A stretch of 64,000 nt of DNA from Candidatus Homeothermus arabinoxylanisolvens (GTDB lineage Bacteria; Bacteroidota; Bacteroidia; Bacteroidales; Muribaculaceae): assembly GCA_001689405.1 (NCBI GenBank), contig LUJO01000052.1, forward strand, positions 66,990 through 130,989, in the 5' to 3' direction. The notes under the pieces are model-generated. The model worked only from the letters and a program-made list of their open reading frames with translations, was not told the DNA's origin and ran no database searches. The position numbers were made by a program, and so were the translations under genes. The stretch's first letter is position 1, and each line of letters begins with the position of its first letter. Below are positions 54,988-64,000 of the stretch, in pieces.

Positions 54988-55486
54988 CGCATGCCTTATG
55001 CTGTGGTCATGCTCATCAGAGTCTCAAAAGTCCTACAAGACCTTCAGCGATGTGGAAGAGGAATTTGCCGCCACACTGTCGGCCAACGACACAACCGAAG
55101 TGCTCACGGCAGGCACGGCACTGCTCGACAGCCTTAAAGCCGGCAAAATCGACGTGGCTGTCAACATGCTCAATACTACCGACGCAGAGGGCAACATAGT
55201 TCCGTTATCGGATGAAAAGCGCGCTCAGCTTGTCACACGCTTTGAACGCTTTCCCATGGTGGACTACGAGCTCGAATACTACAACTTCTCGCTTCCGGCG
55301 CTTAATGACCTGAAGTACCGCACGTTTTTCAGCGAAAAGGATGCGTCAGGCAACGCTCCCGCGCTGTCGCTGATGCTTAATCCGGTTAAGAAAGACGGCA
55401 AGTGGTATCTGTACCTCAAAGAGGCCGGCCAGCCCGCCAAAGACGCAACCAACGCAGTCAACCCCGACCTCATCATAGCACAATAA
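54887..55486 (+). CDS. Putative lipoprotein with displaced 5' end
   Basis: Believable mature part begins after a lipobox LMLWSC: SSESQKSYKTFSDVEEEF and onward to NPDLIIAQ, about 155 residues, helical N-terminal half then beta C-terminal half. It looks like a small Bacteroidales lipoprotein of unknown function. The coding frame upstream of LMLWSC lies in repeat copy D and has no ATG. The only starts are a TTG at 54887, giving an odd N-terminus, or ATG at 54998, which leaves no signal peptide. Either translation starts unusually or the 5' end was lost to the repeat. Confidence 0.5.
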   Translation: MRQFPPPDTSCPAYKWHEPLQARTVGRSAGTTAAACLMLWSCSSESQKSYKTFSDVEEEFAATLSANDTTEVLTAGTALLDSLKAGKIDVAVNMLNTTDAEGNIVPLSDEKRAQLVTRFERFPMVDYELEYYNFSLPALNDLKYRTFFSEKDASGNAPALSLMLNPVKKDGKWYLYLKEAGQPAKDATNAVNPDLIIAQ

Positions 55487-55511
55487 CGGCCACTGTGAGC
55501 CGGGCTCCGGA

Positions 55512-56357
55512 TTATACGTAGATCATTTTACGGGTCATGCCCCCGTCGATGACGATATTCTCGCCGTTTATGAAGTCATTGTCGGGCAATGACAGGAAGA
55601 GACACATGCGGGCTATGTCCTCCGGACACCCTACACGGCCTGACGGATGCTGATTATGATTGGCATCTGTCAGGCCGTCATAATTCTCACAGCATATCCA
55701 CCCCGGAGATATGGAATTGACCGTAACGCCGTAAGGAGCCATGGACATCATGAGCGCATGGGTCAGCGACGACACGGCTCCTTTTGACGCGGTATAAGCC
55801 TCCGTACCCCTCTCGCTCATCATGTAGCGTGTGGAACTGATATTGATTATGCGTCCGTAATGCGGCTCCCCCGACATGCGCCGGTGCACGGCAAGCAACC
55901 GCGACGTCACAAACACGGGCCTTACATTGATATGCTGCACGCGGTCAAACTCCTCGACCGTCATCTCCTCAAGAGGCCTGAATACCGATACACCTACATT
56001 ATTGACAAGCACGTCGATGTCGCCCCACGCCTCTATCACGCGGTTTACACACGCTTCAAGCGCCGCCACATCGGCCACATCCACAGGATGAAACTGCGCT
56101 CCCGAAGTCTGTGCGGTGGCTGCACCCGACTTGGCGTCAATATCACAGAAAGCCACCCGGCACCCGGCGTTGCAGAAAGCTTTCACTATAGCCTTGCCGA
56201 TACCCGAAGCACCACCGGTGACAAACACACGTCTCGGCGGAAACTTGACCGACAGCCGTCCCGGCCTGTCGCCCGAGGGAGTAAGCTTGGCGCGGTATCC
56301 CGAGGATTTGCCTGAACGGTACTCCTCCATCTTGCGTTCCAAATAATTATCAGCCAT
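55512..56357 (-). CDS. Short-chain dehydrogenase/reductase
   Basis: Classical SDR oxidoreductase with an extra 40-residue basic N-terminus. NAD(P) site TGGASGIGKAI near 48, NNVG in DVLVNNVGVSVF, and catalytic Ser-Tyr-Lys in NISSTRYMM and EAYTASKGAVSS. The C-terminus ENIVIDGGMTRKMIYV fits the family. Substrate unknown. Alone on the minus strand downstream of the ROK gene. Confidence 0.88.
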   Translation of the reverse strand: MADNYLERKMEEYRSGKSSGYRAKLTPSGDRPGRLSVKFPPRRVFVTGGASGIGKAIVKAFCNAGCRVAFCDIDAKSGAATAQTSGAQFHPVDVADVAALEACVNRVIEAWGDIDVLVNNVGVSVFRPLEEMTVEEFDRVQHINVRPVFVTSRLLAVHRRMSGEPHYGRIINISSTRYMMSERGTEAYTASKGAVSSLTHALMMSMAPYGVTVNSISPGWICCENYDGLTDANHNQHPSGRVGCPEDIARMCLFLSLPDNDFINGENIVIDGGMTRKMIYV

Positions 56358-56423
56358 ATTTCATCGAATAAAAAAGCGCGCCGCATTTATAAACATACGA
56401 CGCGCTATAAATATACTAAATTT

Positions 56424-57425
56424 TTAAGCCTCCAATACTATAGGCTGACTTGAAGCGGGAGCGGGGGTCTGACGCGCTTCCCAGCCGAGTGCGCTGGCGC
56501 CGAGCACGGCGGCATCGCTCTCCTTGAGTTCGGAAAGAAGCAGTTTTGTCTTGCCCTTGAACACATTGAGCATATTGCGGTCCATCGACTCCTTGATAGG
56601 CTTCATGAGCAGATCGCCTGAACGCGACAATCCGCCGAAGAGTATTATGGCCTCGGGGCTTGAGAATGCCACGAAATTGGCAAACGCACGGCCCATGATC
56701 TCGCCTGTATACTGGAATATCTCTTTGGCCAGCTTATCGCCGAGCACGGCGGCGTCATACACGTCCTTTGAAGTGATCTCCTCCACGGGAATATCACGTA
56801 GCTTGGACGGATCGGTGCGTATCTCAAGGAATTCGCGTGCGGTGCGGGCAACACCCGTAGCCGAACAGTAAGCCTCAAGACATCCGCTGCGGCCACAACC
56901 GCACATACGTCCGTTGGAGGGCTTCACGATGACATGTCCGAGCTCGCCGGCAAAACCGTCGTGGCCGTATACAAGCTGTCCGTTGACAACGATGCCGCTA
57001 CCTACGCCCGTGCCGAGAGTTATCATTATAAAATCCTTCATACCGCGAGCCACACCATAAGTCATCTCGCCGATAGCTGCGGCGTTGGCGTCGTTGGTAA
57101 GTGCTACGGGCACACCGAAAGCTTCATGAAGCAGATGGGCGAAAGGTATTTTGCCTTTCCACGGAAGATTCGGCGGATTTTCTATACATCCCGAGAAATA
57201 GTTGCCGTTAGGAGCGCCTACTCCTATACCGGCTATCTTGTCGACAGCGTCGTGAGCCTCAAGCAATGAAGTCAGAGCCGACTTAAGGTCAGCCACATAG
57301 TCATTCACATCGGCAAACTTACCGGTCTTTATGGAACTGCTGGCAATCACGTTGCCGCGTGCATCTACAATTCCGAACACAGTATTGGTACCGCCTATAT
57401 CGATACCTACTACATAAGGTTTCAT
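56424..57425 (-). CDS. ROK family sugar kinase (probable glucokinase)
   Basis: Phosphorylates a hexose, probably glucose, in the cytoplasm. GIDIGGTNTVFGIVD is the ATP-phosphate loop, NDANAAAIGEMTYG contains the catalytic Asp region, and the zinc/ROK signature CGCGRSGCLEAYCS is present near 175. The length of 333 residues is normal. No HTH domain, so a kinase rather than a ROK repressor. Promoter TAACTTTG at 57474-57467 with TTG 18 bases upstream. It would serve sugars from the window's glycosidases. Confidence 0.9.
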   Translation of the reverse strand: MKPYVVGIDIGGTNTVFGIVDARGNVIASSSIKTGKFADVNDYVADLKSALTSLLEAHDAVDKIAGIGVGAPNGNYFSGCIENPPNLPWKGKIPFAHLLHEAFGVPVALTNDANAAAIGEMTYGVARGMKDFIMITLGTGVGSGIVVNGQLVYGHDGFAGELGHVIVKPSNGRMCGCGRSGCLEAYCSATGVARTAREFLEIRTDPSKLRDIPVEEITSKDVYDAAVLGDKLAKEIFQYTGEIMGRAFANFVAFSSPEAIILFGGLSRSGDLLMKPIKESMDRNMLNVFKGKTKLLLSELKESDAAVLGASALGWEARQTPAPASSQPIVLEA

Positions 57426-57466
57426 GTTAATTGATATAATTTGGTTAACTTATTATTGGTTTTCCA

Positions 57467-57495
57467 CAAAGTTAAGCAAATAAATCATACTTCAA
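57467..57495 (-). promoter_or_regulatory. ROK kinase promoter
   Basis: Minus strand TTG (57495-57493), 18-base spacer, TAACTTTG (57474-57467). Confidence 0.6.
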
Positions 57496-57516
57496 CCACA
57501 TTTGACGGTTAAATTG

Positions 57517-58761
57517 TTAAAAAACGCCGTCGTGGTCCGATATGCGCGCGTTCATCACATTGGCCGGCGCCCGATGGGCCTCAAGCTCGGCTTTCATGAA
57601 ATCCATGTAGGGAGCCACATGCTCGAAGAAGCGGTAATAGCCCCGGCACAGATAGTTAAGGCCCGGTTCGCCGTCAGCGGTCATGGCAAACCGGTTTTTC
57701 GGACACTCTCCGTTGCATATGTCAAGGAAGCGGCAGTCCATGCACTGCCGGGGCAGCGATTGACGCTTGGCAAGCCCGAAGTCAGTCTGACGCCGGCTCA
57801 TGACCATCTCGACAAGCGACTGCGACGCAATGTTGCCCAATCTATATTCGGGAAATACGAAATGGTCGCAGGAGTATACATCGCCGTTATATTCAAGTAC
57901 AAGCGCATGGCCGCATGTCTTGCCGAGCGAGCAGATGCCGGGTTCCTGCCCCACCCAGTTGGCCAGAGTGGCATCGAAGAGCTGTATGAAGTAGCTGCCC
58001 ACATCGTGGCGCACCCACTCGTCAAATATCGCGCACAGGAAGTTGCCCCACTGCTCGGGCGTCACGGAGAAGTCGGCAAGCTGTATGTCGCCCCTGTCGG
58101 CCGGCGATGCAAGATGTCGGCCGTCATCATGAGGCAGAATACGCTCAACTATCGGGGCAAACTGGATATAACGGCACCCTATATCCTTGAAAAAGTGATA
58201 GAAGTCAAGCGGATAGTCAGCGTTGAAATCGTTGACAACGGCCATGGCGTTCCACTCCACTCCGTGGCGGTTGAGCATGTCGATGCCGCGCATGACCTTG
58301 TTGAACGTGCGCGCGCCCTGACGCGTGCGCCTGTACTCGTCGTGGAACTCCTCGGGGCCGTCGACCGATATGCCCACAAGCCAATTATGCTCCTTGAAAA
58401 AACGACACCACTCATCGGTAAGCAGAGTGCCGTTGGTCTGTATGCAGTTGTCGATGACTCGTCCGCGGGCATACTTGCGCTGAAGCTCCACCACGCGGCG
58501 ATAAAACGACAGAGGACGCATGAGCGACTCGCCGCCGTGCCATGTAAACAGCACCTGCGGCATACTTTGTGAATTGATATAGCGCTCGATGAAGAGCTCA
58601 AGCATGGAGTCGTCCATGAGAAAGCGCCTCGCACCGGCGGCATCTTTATATATGTTGGACTTCTCGAGGTAGTAGCAGTATTTGCAATTAAGATTGCACA
58701 TGCTGCCGGCCGGTTTTGTCATGACATAAAACGGCTTGGCAAAAGGTGTATATAGTTCCAT
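57517..58761 (-). CDS. Anaerobic sulfatase-maturating enzyme (radical SAM)
   Basis: Converts a Ser or Cys of sulfatases to formylglycine. Radical-SAM cluster CNLNCKYC at 22-29, then the SPASM region with Cys-rich motifs (CSLGKTCGHA; CMDCRFLDICNGECPKNRF). The start MELYTPFAKPFYVMTKP matches family beginnings. The length of 414 residues is normal. It is cotranscribed with the gene at 58766 and lies near a Ser-type sulfatase, its likely substrate. Confidence 0.93.
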   Translation of the reverse strand: MELYTPFAKPFYVMTKPAGSMCNLNCKYCYYLEKSNIYKDAAGARRFLMDDSMLELFIERYINSQSMPQVLFTWHGGESLMRPLSFYRRVVELQRKYARGRVIDNCIQTNGTLLTDEWCRFFKEHNWLVGISVDGPEEFHDEYRRTRQGARTFNKVMRGIDMLNRHGVEWNAMAVVNDFNADYPLDFYHFFKDIGCRYIQFAPIVERILPHDDGRHLASPADRGDIQLADFSVTPEQWGNFLCAIFDEWVRHDVGSYFIQLFDATLANWVGQEPGICSLGKTCGHALVLEYNGDVYSCDHFVFPEYRLGNIASQSLVEMVMSRRQTDFGLAKRQSLPRQCMDCRFLDICNGECPKNRFAMTADGEPGLNYLCRGYYRFFEHVAPYMDFMKAELEAHRAPANVMNARISDHDGVF

Positions 58762-58765
58762 GCCC

Positions 58766-59398
58766 TCACTCTTTGCGCAGTGCCTCGGGCTTAAACTCCC
58801 TGATGTATACAACTGTCATGTCGGGATTGACACGTATGCCGCCTTTCTCCTCGATAGTCTTCAGCTGCTCTTCGCGAAGCCGGGCTATGGCTGCTTCGGC
58901 CTTCTTTGGAGTGTCGGCCATAAGTTTTCTTATGACACGCGACTCCAGACCTATTTTATAGAAGGCTATACGTATGAACTTCCAGTTCTGATCGGTGAGG
59001 TCATATTTTTTCTGCAAACGGTCGGCTATGCTTATACCTTCGGCATTGGCTTCCGCGTCATAGACTCCCCGGTAGTATTGCGCGAGCTGTTCCTGATCGA
59101 GAATCGAGGCGAGAGCGTTGTCACGTAGCTTGCGCATGCGGTTTCGGGTCTTCACCGACATAACACCGTTATCGGCAGCGATAAGGCTGACAAATTCCTC
59201 ATTCTCGCTGTCTATGGCTTCGGCGAGTTTTATCTGCTGCGGCGCGGTCAGCTTGACGTATCGGCATATCTCGAACACCTCTCTGACAGTAGAGGGCGAA
59301 AAAGACTTGAGAGCATCGGTATCAAGTGTCTGTGCATAAATCGAAACAGTGGCCGACAATAATAGTGCACCTATAATTGCAATGAAATGTTTTAGCAT
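58766..59398 (-). CDS. Hypothetical exported protein
   Basis: Signal peptide (MLKHFIAIIGALLLSATVSI) and an all-helical mature part of about 190 residues, rich in charged residues (ADRLQKKYDLTDQN, RLREEQLKTIEEKGG). No family recognised. Five bases separate its stop from the anSME start on the same strand, so the two are coexpressed. It may work with sulfatases in the periplasm, but this is only position. Confidence 0.7.
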   Translation of the reverse strand: MLKHFIAIIGALLLSATVSIYAQTLDTDALKSFSPSTVREVFEICRYVKLTAPQQIKLAEAIDSENEEFVSLIAADNGVMSVKTRNRMRKLRDNALASILDQEQLAQYYRGVYDAEANAEGISIADRLQKKYDLTDQNWKFIRIAFYKIGLESRVIRKLMADTPKKAEAAIARLREEQLKTIEEKGGIRVNPDMTVVYIREFKPEALRKE

Positions 59399-59505
59399 GG
59401 ATGTAAATTTTAATATGAAAGTATTTTTATTTCGCTTGAAAATATAATTATTTCGTTTAAAAGTATTAACTTCGTACAAAACTAATAAAAACTTTAAATA
59501 TAATC

Positions 59506-61080
59506 ATGAAACCCGGTAAAAAATTTAATTTTTTATTGTGTGGCGTAAATGCCCTTGCCATGACCTCGATGTACGCATCGGCACAAGACAATAAAAATGC
59601 AACTCCCGACACAAGGCCCAATGTGCTCTTCATAGCCATCGACGATATGAAACCGTGGATATCGCCCTACGGCGACAAAATAGCCCGCACCCCGGCATTT
59701 GACAATCTCGCATCGCGCGGAGTCACTTTTAACAACGCATACTGTCAGGTGGCGCTAAGCGGTCCCACGCGGTCAAGTCTGCTTACCGGACTTAATCCCG
59801 ACCACACCGGTGTATGGTGGCTCATGGGCTCGTTCCGCAAAAACAATCCCGACATAGTGTCAATGCCGCAGGCACTTAAAGACAACGGCTACGAAACGGT
59901 GGGTGTAGGCAAAGTATATCATCCGTTGACCGACCGGGCCGTACGCAACGATCCTCCGTCGTGGAGCAGACCTTACGTCAAGGCACAAGGAGCGACCTAC
60001 GCACTCGCCAACGGACGTGTGGCCACGGAGTGCGCCGACGTGCCCGACAACGGATATATCGACGGAGTCATCGCCGACGAAGCCGTCAAGACCATGAAGC
60101 AGCTGAAGAAAGAGGGCAAGCCGTTTTTCCTCGGAGTCGGCTTCAAAAAGCCGCATCTGCCCTTTTGCGCACCCAAAAAGTATTGGGACATGTATGAACG
60201 CGACGCTATGCCGGTAGCCGAATTTCAGGACATGGCCGACGATGCGGTAGAGTATGCCTACCATAACTCGCTCGAAGTAAAGGGCTACTCCGACATACCG
60301 CCGTTCGAGAGCTACATGGACACACGCCGGCTTGACACCGACACCCAGAAACGCCTGCTGCACGCCTACTATGCCTGCATATCGTATGTCGACGCACAAG
60401 TGGGAAAACTGCTCGACGCACTTGACGAAAACGGCCTTGCCGACAATACTATAATAGTTATGTTCGGCGACCACGGATACCACCTCGGCGACCATGGCCT
60501 GTGGAACAAGCTGACCAACTTCGAGCAGGCCACCCGGGTGCCTATGATCGTAGCCGCACCGGGCATGAAACGCGGAGTGCATTCCGATGCCATGGTGGAG
60601 TTTCTTGACATTTTCCCGACCATATGCGAGCTGACCTCGACCGAGCATCCGCAACAGCTCGACGGAGCAAGCCTCGTACCGGTGCTTAAAAATCCGAAAG
60701 CCAAGATCAAGGACTATTCGATAAGCCAGTTCAGCCGCAGCACGACTGAAAATTATACAATAAACAGCGATACCGACCTTAAAGGCAAGGCCGATGAACT
60801 CGCCGACGACATAATGGGCTACGCACTGCGCGATAAGCGCTACCGACTCGTCGAGTGGACCAAAGGCTTCAAGACCTACATGCCGTTTGACGAAGCGAAA
60901 GTGCTGGCTTACGAACTCTATGACTACGAGAAGGATCCGCAGGAGACGCGCAATCTCGCAAACGACCCGAAGTATGCCGGCGTGGTAAAGCGCCTCAAGA
61001 GTCAGCTTCATGACTACTATGCCCGTAGCTACGCCTCGCCCATGAGCGCCCCGATAGCCGCAAAGGCCGCCGAAAAATAA
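59506..61080 (+). CDS. Ser-type sulfatase (S1 family, iduronate-sulfatase-like)
   Basis: Exported sulfatase that removes sulfate from glycans. Signal peptide (ASAQD), metal aspartates in FIAIDDMKPW (D46, D47), and the formylglycine site S85-G-P-T-R in VALSGPTRSSLLTG, so the modified residue is a serine. This needs anSME, present on the opposite strand. DHGYHLGDHGLW carries more metal ligands. The length of 524 residues fits. Sequence resembles iduronate-2-sulfatase-like members, but the substrate is unknown. Confidence 0.93.
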   Translation: MKPGKKFNFLLCGVNALAMTSMYASAQDNKNATPDTRPNVLFIAIDDMKPWISPYGDKIARTPAFDNLASRGVTFNNAYCQVALSGPTRSSLLTGLNPDHTGVWWLMGSFRKNNPDIVSMPQALKDNGYETVGVGKVYHPLTDRAVRNDPPSWSRPYVKAQGATYALANGRVATECADVPDNGYIDGVIADEAVKTMKQLKKEGKPFFLGVGFKKPHLPFCAPKKYWDMYERDAMPVAEFQDMADDAVEYAYHNSLEVKGYSDIPPFESYMDTRRLDTDTQKRLLHAYYACISYVDAQVGKLLDALDENGLADNTIIVMFGDHGYHLGDHGLWNKLTNFEQATRVPMIVAAPGMKRGVHSDAMVEFLDIFPTICELTSTEHPQQLDGASLVPVLKNPKAKIKDYSISQFSRSTTENYTINSDTDLKGKADELADDIMGYALRDKRYRLVEWTKGFKTYMPFDEAKVLAYELYDYEKDPQETRNLANDPKYAGVVKRLKSQLHDYYARSYASPMSAPIAAKAAEK

Positions 61081-61180
61081 TCGGCGGCTCGCAGACGCCG
61101 TAAGCATAAACTTTTACATTGACATAGATGTTATTATGACGATGTGAGAAAATCTCACGTTGAAAAAAACATTTATCTAT

Positions 61181-61678
61181 ATGAAAAAGAATTTATTATT
61201 ATTGTTTATTGCAGTTTGCGGGTTTATGGCGTTTCAGAGTTGTAGCGATGATGACGACAATGATCTCGGTCAGGTATCGGAAGAATTTGTTAACGCGTTG
61301 AAGAACAAGTTTCCCGACGCCACAGGAGTCAAATGGGAACAGAAGTCGACCTATCGTGTAGCCGAATTCAAGAAAAACATGACCGATATAGATGTGTGGT
61401 TCAACCCCAAAGCCGAATGGGTCATGACCAACACCGATTACGGCAAGGACCTGTTCATGCTTCCTTCAGAAATAGGAAAAGCATTTGCCGACAGTCAGTT
61501 CGCCGACTGGACGATAGATGATATCGACCTGTACGAACGCCCCGATAAAAGCTTCTACGTATTTGAGGTGGAGAAGAAGGGTATGCGCGACATGGAGCTT
61601 TATTTCAACACTGACGGCAGCATGATAAAGGCTATCGAAGACGCAGATATGGACATACTTCCCACAACTCCGGTATAA
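61181..61678 (+). CDS. PepSY-like domain lipoprotein
   Basis: Lipoprotein (FQSC) of 165 residues with an Asp-rich linker. Two PepSY-like beta-lactamase-inhibitor repeats are visible: VNALKNKFPDATGVKWEQKS near 35 and EIGKAFADSQFADWTIDDID near 95, then the YVFEVEKKG strand. The family binds at the envelope; function unknown. Start is at MKKNLLLLF; an upstream TTG is rejected. Confidence 0.85.
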   Translation: MKKNLLLLFIAVCGFMAFQSCSDDDDNDLGQVSEEFVNALKNKFPDATGVKWEQKSTYRVAEFKKNMTDIDVWFNPKAEWVMTNTDYGKDLFMLPSEIGKAFADSQFADWTIDDIDLYERPDKSFYVFEVEKKGMRDMELYFNTDGSMIKAIEDADMDILPTTPV

Positions 61679-61711
61679 TTACATACAATACACACATAAA
61701 TAAATATATAA

Positions 61712-61739
61712 TGGCCCACGGCATCACTGTCGCGGGCCA
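61712..61739. terminator. Possible terminator after the PepSY gene
   Basis: TGGCCC/GGGCCA stem with an imperfect interior and no T-run. Between 61740 and 61943 I see AT-rich sequence with the GH97 promoter only. Confidence 0.4.
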
Positions 61740-61915
61740 ACTATATTGAGTCATCGCAATGAAATTATACTTGAACCTTAGTTACGAGAGTAATTAAGCT
61801 TCATCCATCAAATAATATATGTTGTAAATAGACTCAATCAAGATTGTAATCCATGAACGGCAGAGCAAAGATAAAAATATTTCGGTTAAACTAAAAATTT
61901 TAATTTAATTTATGC

Positions 61916-61923
61916 TATCTTTG
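61916..61923 (+). promoter_or_regulatory. GH97 -7 box
   Basis: TATCTTTG, 21 bases before the gene. Confidence 0.55.
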
Positions 61924-61943
61924 ACATATAGATATTTAAATAA

Positions 61944-63877
61944 ATGACCATGACAAAGTGCTTATTGTATGTAGCCGCCACGCTATTTCCGCTCGTTTCG
62001 GGCGCGGCAACCGTGAAAAGCCCCGACGGGAAACTCTCTGTAGACATAACCTCAAATGACGGCAACCCCGTATACTCGGTTGTCCTTGAAGGCGATACCA
62101 TATTGTCAAAATCGCCACTCGGATTCATATCAGACACAGGCGACTTCAGCCGGGGCATGAAGATAATGAATGTAAGCGAGGATGCTGTAAAAAAGACTTA
62201 CCGTCAAGATAAAATCAAAAAAAGCGACATTGCCTACAACGCCAACGTGCTTAAAGTCGATTTCAAGAATGACAGCGGCAATGCCATGACGGTCGAGTGC
62301 AGGGTAAGCGACAACAACGTGGCCGTACGCTATATTATTCCGCGCCAGAACGGAGGCGAAACCGGTGCCATGGTCATCAATGAAGAAAAGACGGGCTTCC
62401 GCTTTCCCGAAGGTACGACTACATTCCTTACACCGCAGAGCGACGCCATGATAGGATGGAAACGTACCAAACCCAGCTATGAAGAGTTTTACACAGTCGA
62501 TGCGCCGATGGACACAGTGTCGCAGTTCGGCCATGGATATACATTTCCGGCTCTTTTCAGAATAGGCGACAAGGGGTGGGCCCTAATTAGCGAGACGGAT
62601 GTCGACGGATACTACTGCGCAAGCCACCTGAGCGATTATGACAACGGTGTATATACGATAGCATATCCGATGGCCGAAGAGAACAACGGCAACGGCTCCG
62701 CGGCTCCGGAATAGCATTGGAGGGCAACACTCCGTGGCGTACGATAACCATAGGCCGTGACCTCGCGCCCATTGTCGAGACAACGGTAATGTGGGACCTC
62801 GTCGAACCGCGTTACGAGGCTTCACGCCCGGCGGCTCCGGCCAAAGGCACATGGAGCTGGATCATATGGCAGGATGCAAGCATCAACTTTGACGACCAGA
62901 AGAGATACATAGACCTTGCCGCCGACATGGGCTACGACCACGCCCTTATCGACAACTGGTGGGATACCAACATAGGCCGTGATGGCATAGAACGTCTTGC
63001 CCGCTACGCCAAGTCAAAGGGTGTCAACATAGCCATGTGGTACTCGTCAAGCGGCCATTGGAACGACATAGTACAAGGACCCACCGGACTTATGGACCGT
63101 CCGATAGTAAGAAAGAAGGAGATGAAATGGCTCCAAGACATAGGCGTCAAAACAATCAAGGTCGACTTCTTCGGCGGCGATAAGCAGGAGACAATGCGCC
63201 TGTACGAAGACATACTGAGCGATGCGGCCGACCACGGCATTGACGTAATATTTCACGGTTGCACACTGCCGCGAGGCTGGGAGCGCATGTATCCCAACTA
63301 TGTAGGCAGTGAGGCCGTACTTGCGTCGGAAAACCTTGTATTTGACCAGCACCACTGCGACATAGAAGCGTTCAGCACCACACTCCATCCGTTTATTCGC
63401 AATGCTTCAGGAATCATGGAATATGGCGGCACAGTACTGAACCGGCGTCTGCACCGAAGCAATAATGACGGCACGACACGCCGTACGGGCGATGCATTCC
63501 AGCTCGCTACATCCGTACTGTTTCAAAATCCGGTGCAGAACTTCGCTCTCACGCCCAACAATCTTACCGATGCGCCGGCAGAGGCTATCGAGTTCATGAA
63601 AGATGTACCCACGACTTGGGACGACGTGAAACTTATCGAAGGCTATCCCGGCAAATATGTTGTACTTGCACGCCGCCATGGCGACAAATGGTATATTGCC
63701 GGAGTCAATGCAGGTCCCGACACTAAAAAGATCGTGCTCCCCCAATTTAACGCATCCAAAGGCACTCTGATAATTGACAAGGACACAGCCTCACTGCAGA
63801 AGAAGGAAGTGAAACTTAACGGAAAGAGCTCAATAGAGCTTCCTGTCAACTGCGGTTTTGTGCTTATCACGGAGTAA
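61944..63877 (+). pseudogene. GH97 glycoside hydrolase split by a frameshift
   Basis: One GH97 gene in two frames. The N-terminal piece (61944-62714) has a signal peptide and the beta-sandwich domain, ending NNGNGSAAPE then TAG. The rest reads in the -1 frame from about 62708 (GIALEGNTPWRTITIG) to 63877. The lost base is probably one G in CCGGA at 62706-62710. The barrel holds KVDFFGGDKQ and FHGCTLPRGWERMYPNYVGS. KVDFFGGD resembles the retaining (alpha-galactosidase) branch of GH97, but this is uncertain. Joined length of about 643 residues is normal. It could also be a sequencing error. Confidence 0.85.
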
Positions 63878-64000
63878 CAGGTTAAAAGCGATTAAATATA
63901 TTTTAAAATAAATTTTTGATATATTTTAAAATAATTCAATAATTTTTGGTGGTTTCAAAAACATTGATTATATTTTATTACTGTCCGCTAAACCATAAAA
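63878..64000. other. AT-rich tail with a direct repeat
   Basis: ATATATTTTAAAATAA is present twice, about 24 bases apart, near 63896 and 63920. No gene seen before the window ends. Confidence 0.5.

Noticed and set aside
59860..61107. 415-codon minus-strand open frame across the sulfatase gene
   Set aside because: Shadow frame opposite a clear sulfatase; composition is not protein-like and no promoter leads to it.
61866..61873. CAAAGATA, a minus-strand -7 box before GH97
   Set aside because: No gene follows on that strand; likely chance in an AT-rich region.
62717..63877. Separate gene beginning with TTG after the GH97 N-terminal part
   Set aside because: The two frames join into one normal GH97 domain order, so this is a frameshift rather than a new gene.

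Overview
The window is chromosomal DNA from a Bacteroidales bacterium, probably a gut Muribaculaceae/Bacteroides-type commensal. The evidence is the repeated Bacteroidetes -7 promoter box (TAnnTTTG, often with TTG about 20 bases upstream), SusC/SusD pairs, the MurF-alanine racemase fusion, a DUF4250 protein, a 29-residue COX24-like basic protein beside HU, and many LxxC lipoprotein signals. Most genes are GC-rich in third positions. One block, about 31.4-36.2 kb, is visibly AT-richer.

Layout. 0-10.6 kb holds housekeeping genes, mostly on the minus strand: RNase G (cut by the window edge), COX24-like protein, HU, asparaginase, MetRS, DUF4250, FolB, a small two-peptide transcription unit, RNase R and GyrB. 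10.8-11.2 kb has tRNA-Pro and tRNA-Gln facing each other across a dispersed repeat. 11.4-23.8 kb is a polysaccharide utilization locus in the order regulator, SusC, SusD, GH30, SusE-like lipoprotein, GH3. This matches the known fungal beta-1,6-glucan locus of B. thetaiotaomicron (BT3309-BT3314). A GH127, an SGNH hydrolase and a PorT-like barrel follow. 28-30.7 kb has an M16 peptidase, a cyclophilin and a small conserved protein driven by a triple promoter array.

30.9-37.7 kb is the most unusual part: a TPR/membrane regulator, a DUF3244 protein, a lipoprotein with a possible aerolysin-type pore-forming region, a MACPF lipoprotein, and a BACON/leucine-rich-repeat lipoprotein. This is a candidate secreted pore-forming antagonism locus. 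37.8-41.9 kb has a small hypothetical, a Cu/Zn efflux permease fused to an HMA domain, its probable HMA-AraC regulator, PncB and initiator tRNA. 42-50.2 kb is metabolism and envelope: SerA-SerC, BioA, MurF-Alr, TatC-TatA, FabD. 50.5-64 kb has a DIP1984 protein, a double GH43, GuaA behind a second triple promoter array, a lipoprotein whose 5' end is lost in a repeat cluster, an SDR, a ROK kinase, an anaerobic sulfatase maturase with a Ser-type sulfatase, a PepSY-like lipoprotein, and a GH97 broken by a frameshift.

Two dispersed repeat families run through the window. One is a 74-75 bp unit that carries a complete promoter, present as three tandem copies upstream of two unrelated genes. The other is a REP-like hairpin family (core TTGGCAGGGGC) found at four intergenic or 3'-end sites. 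All functional calls come from reading the translated sequence; no database search was run.
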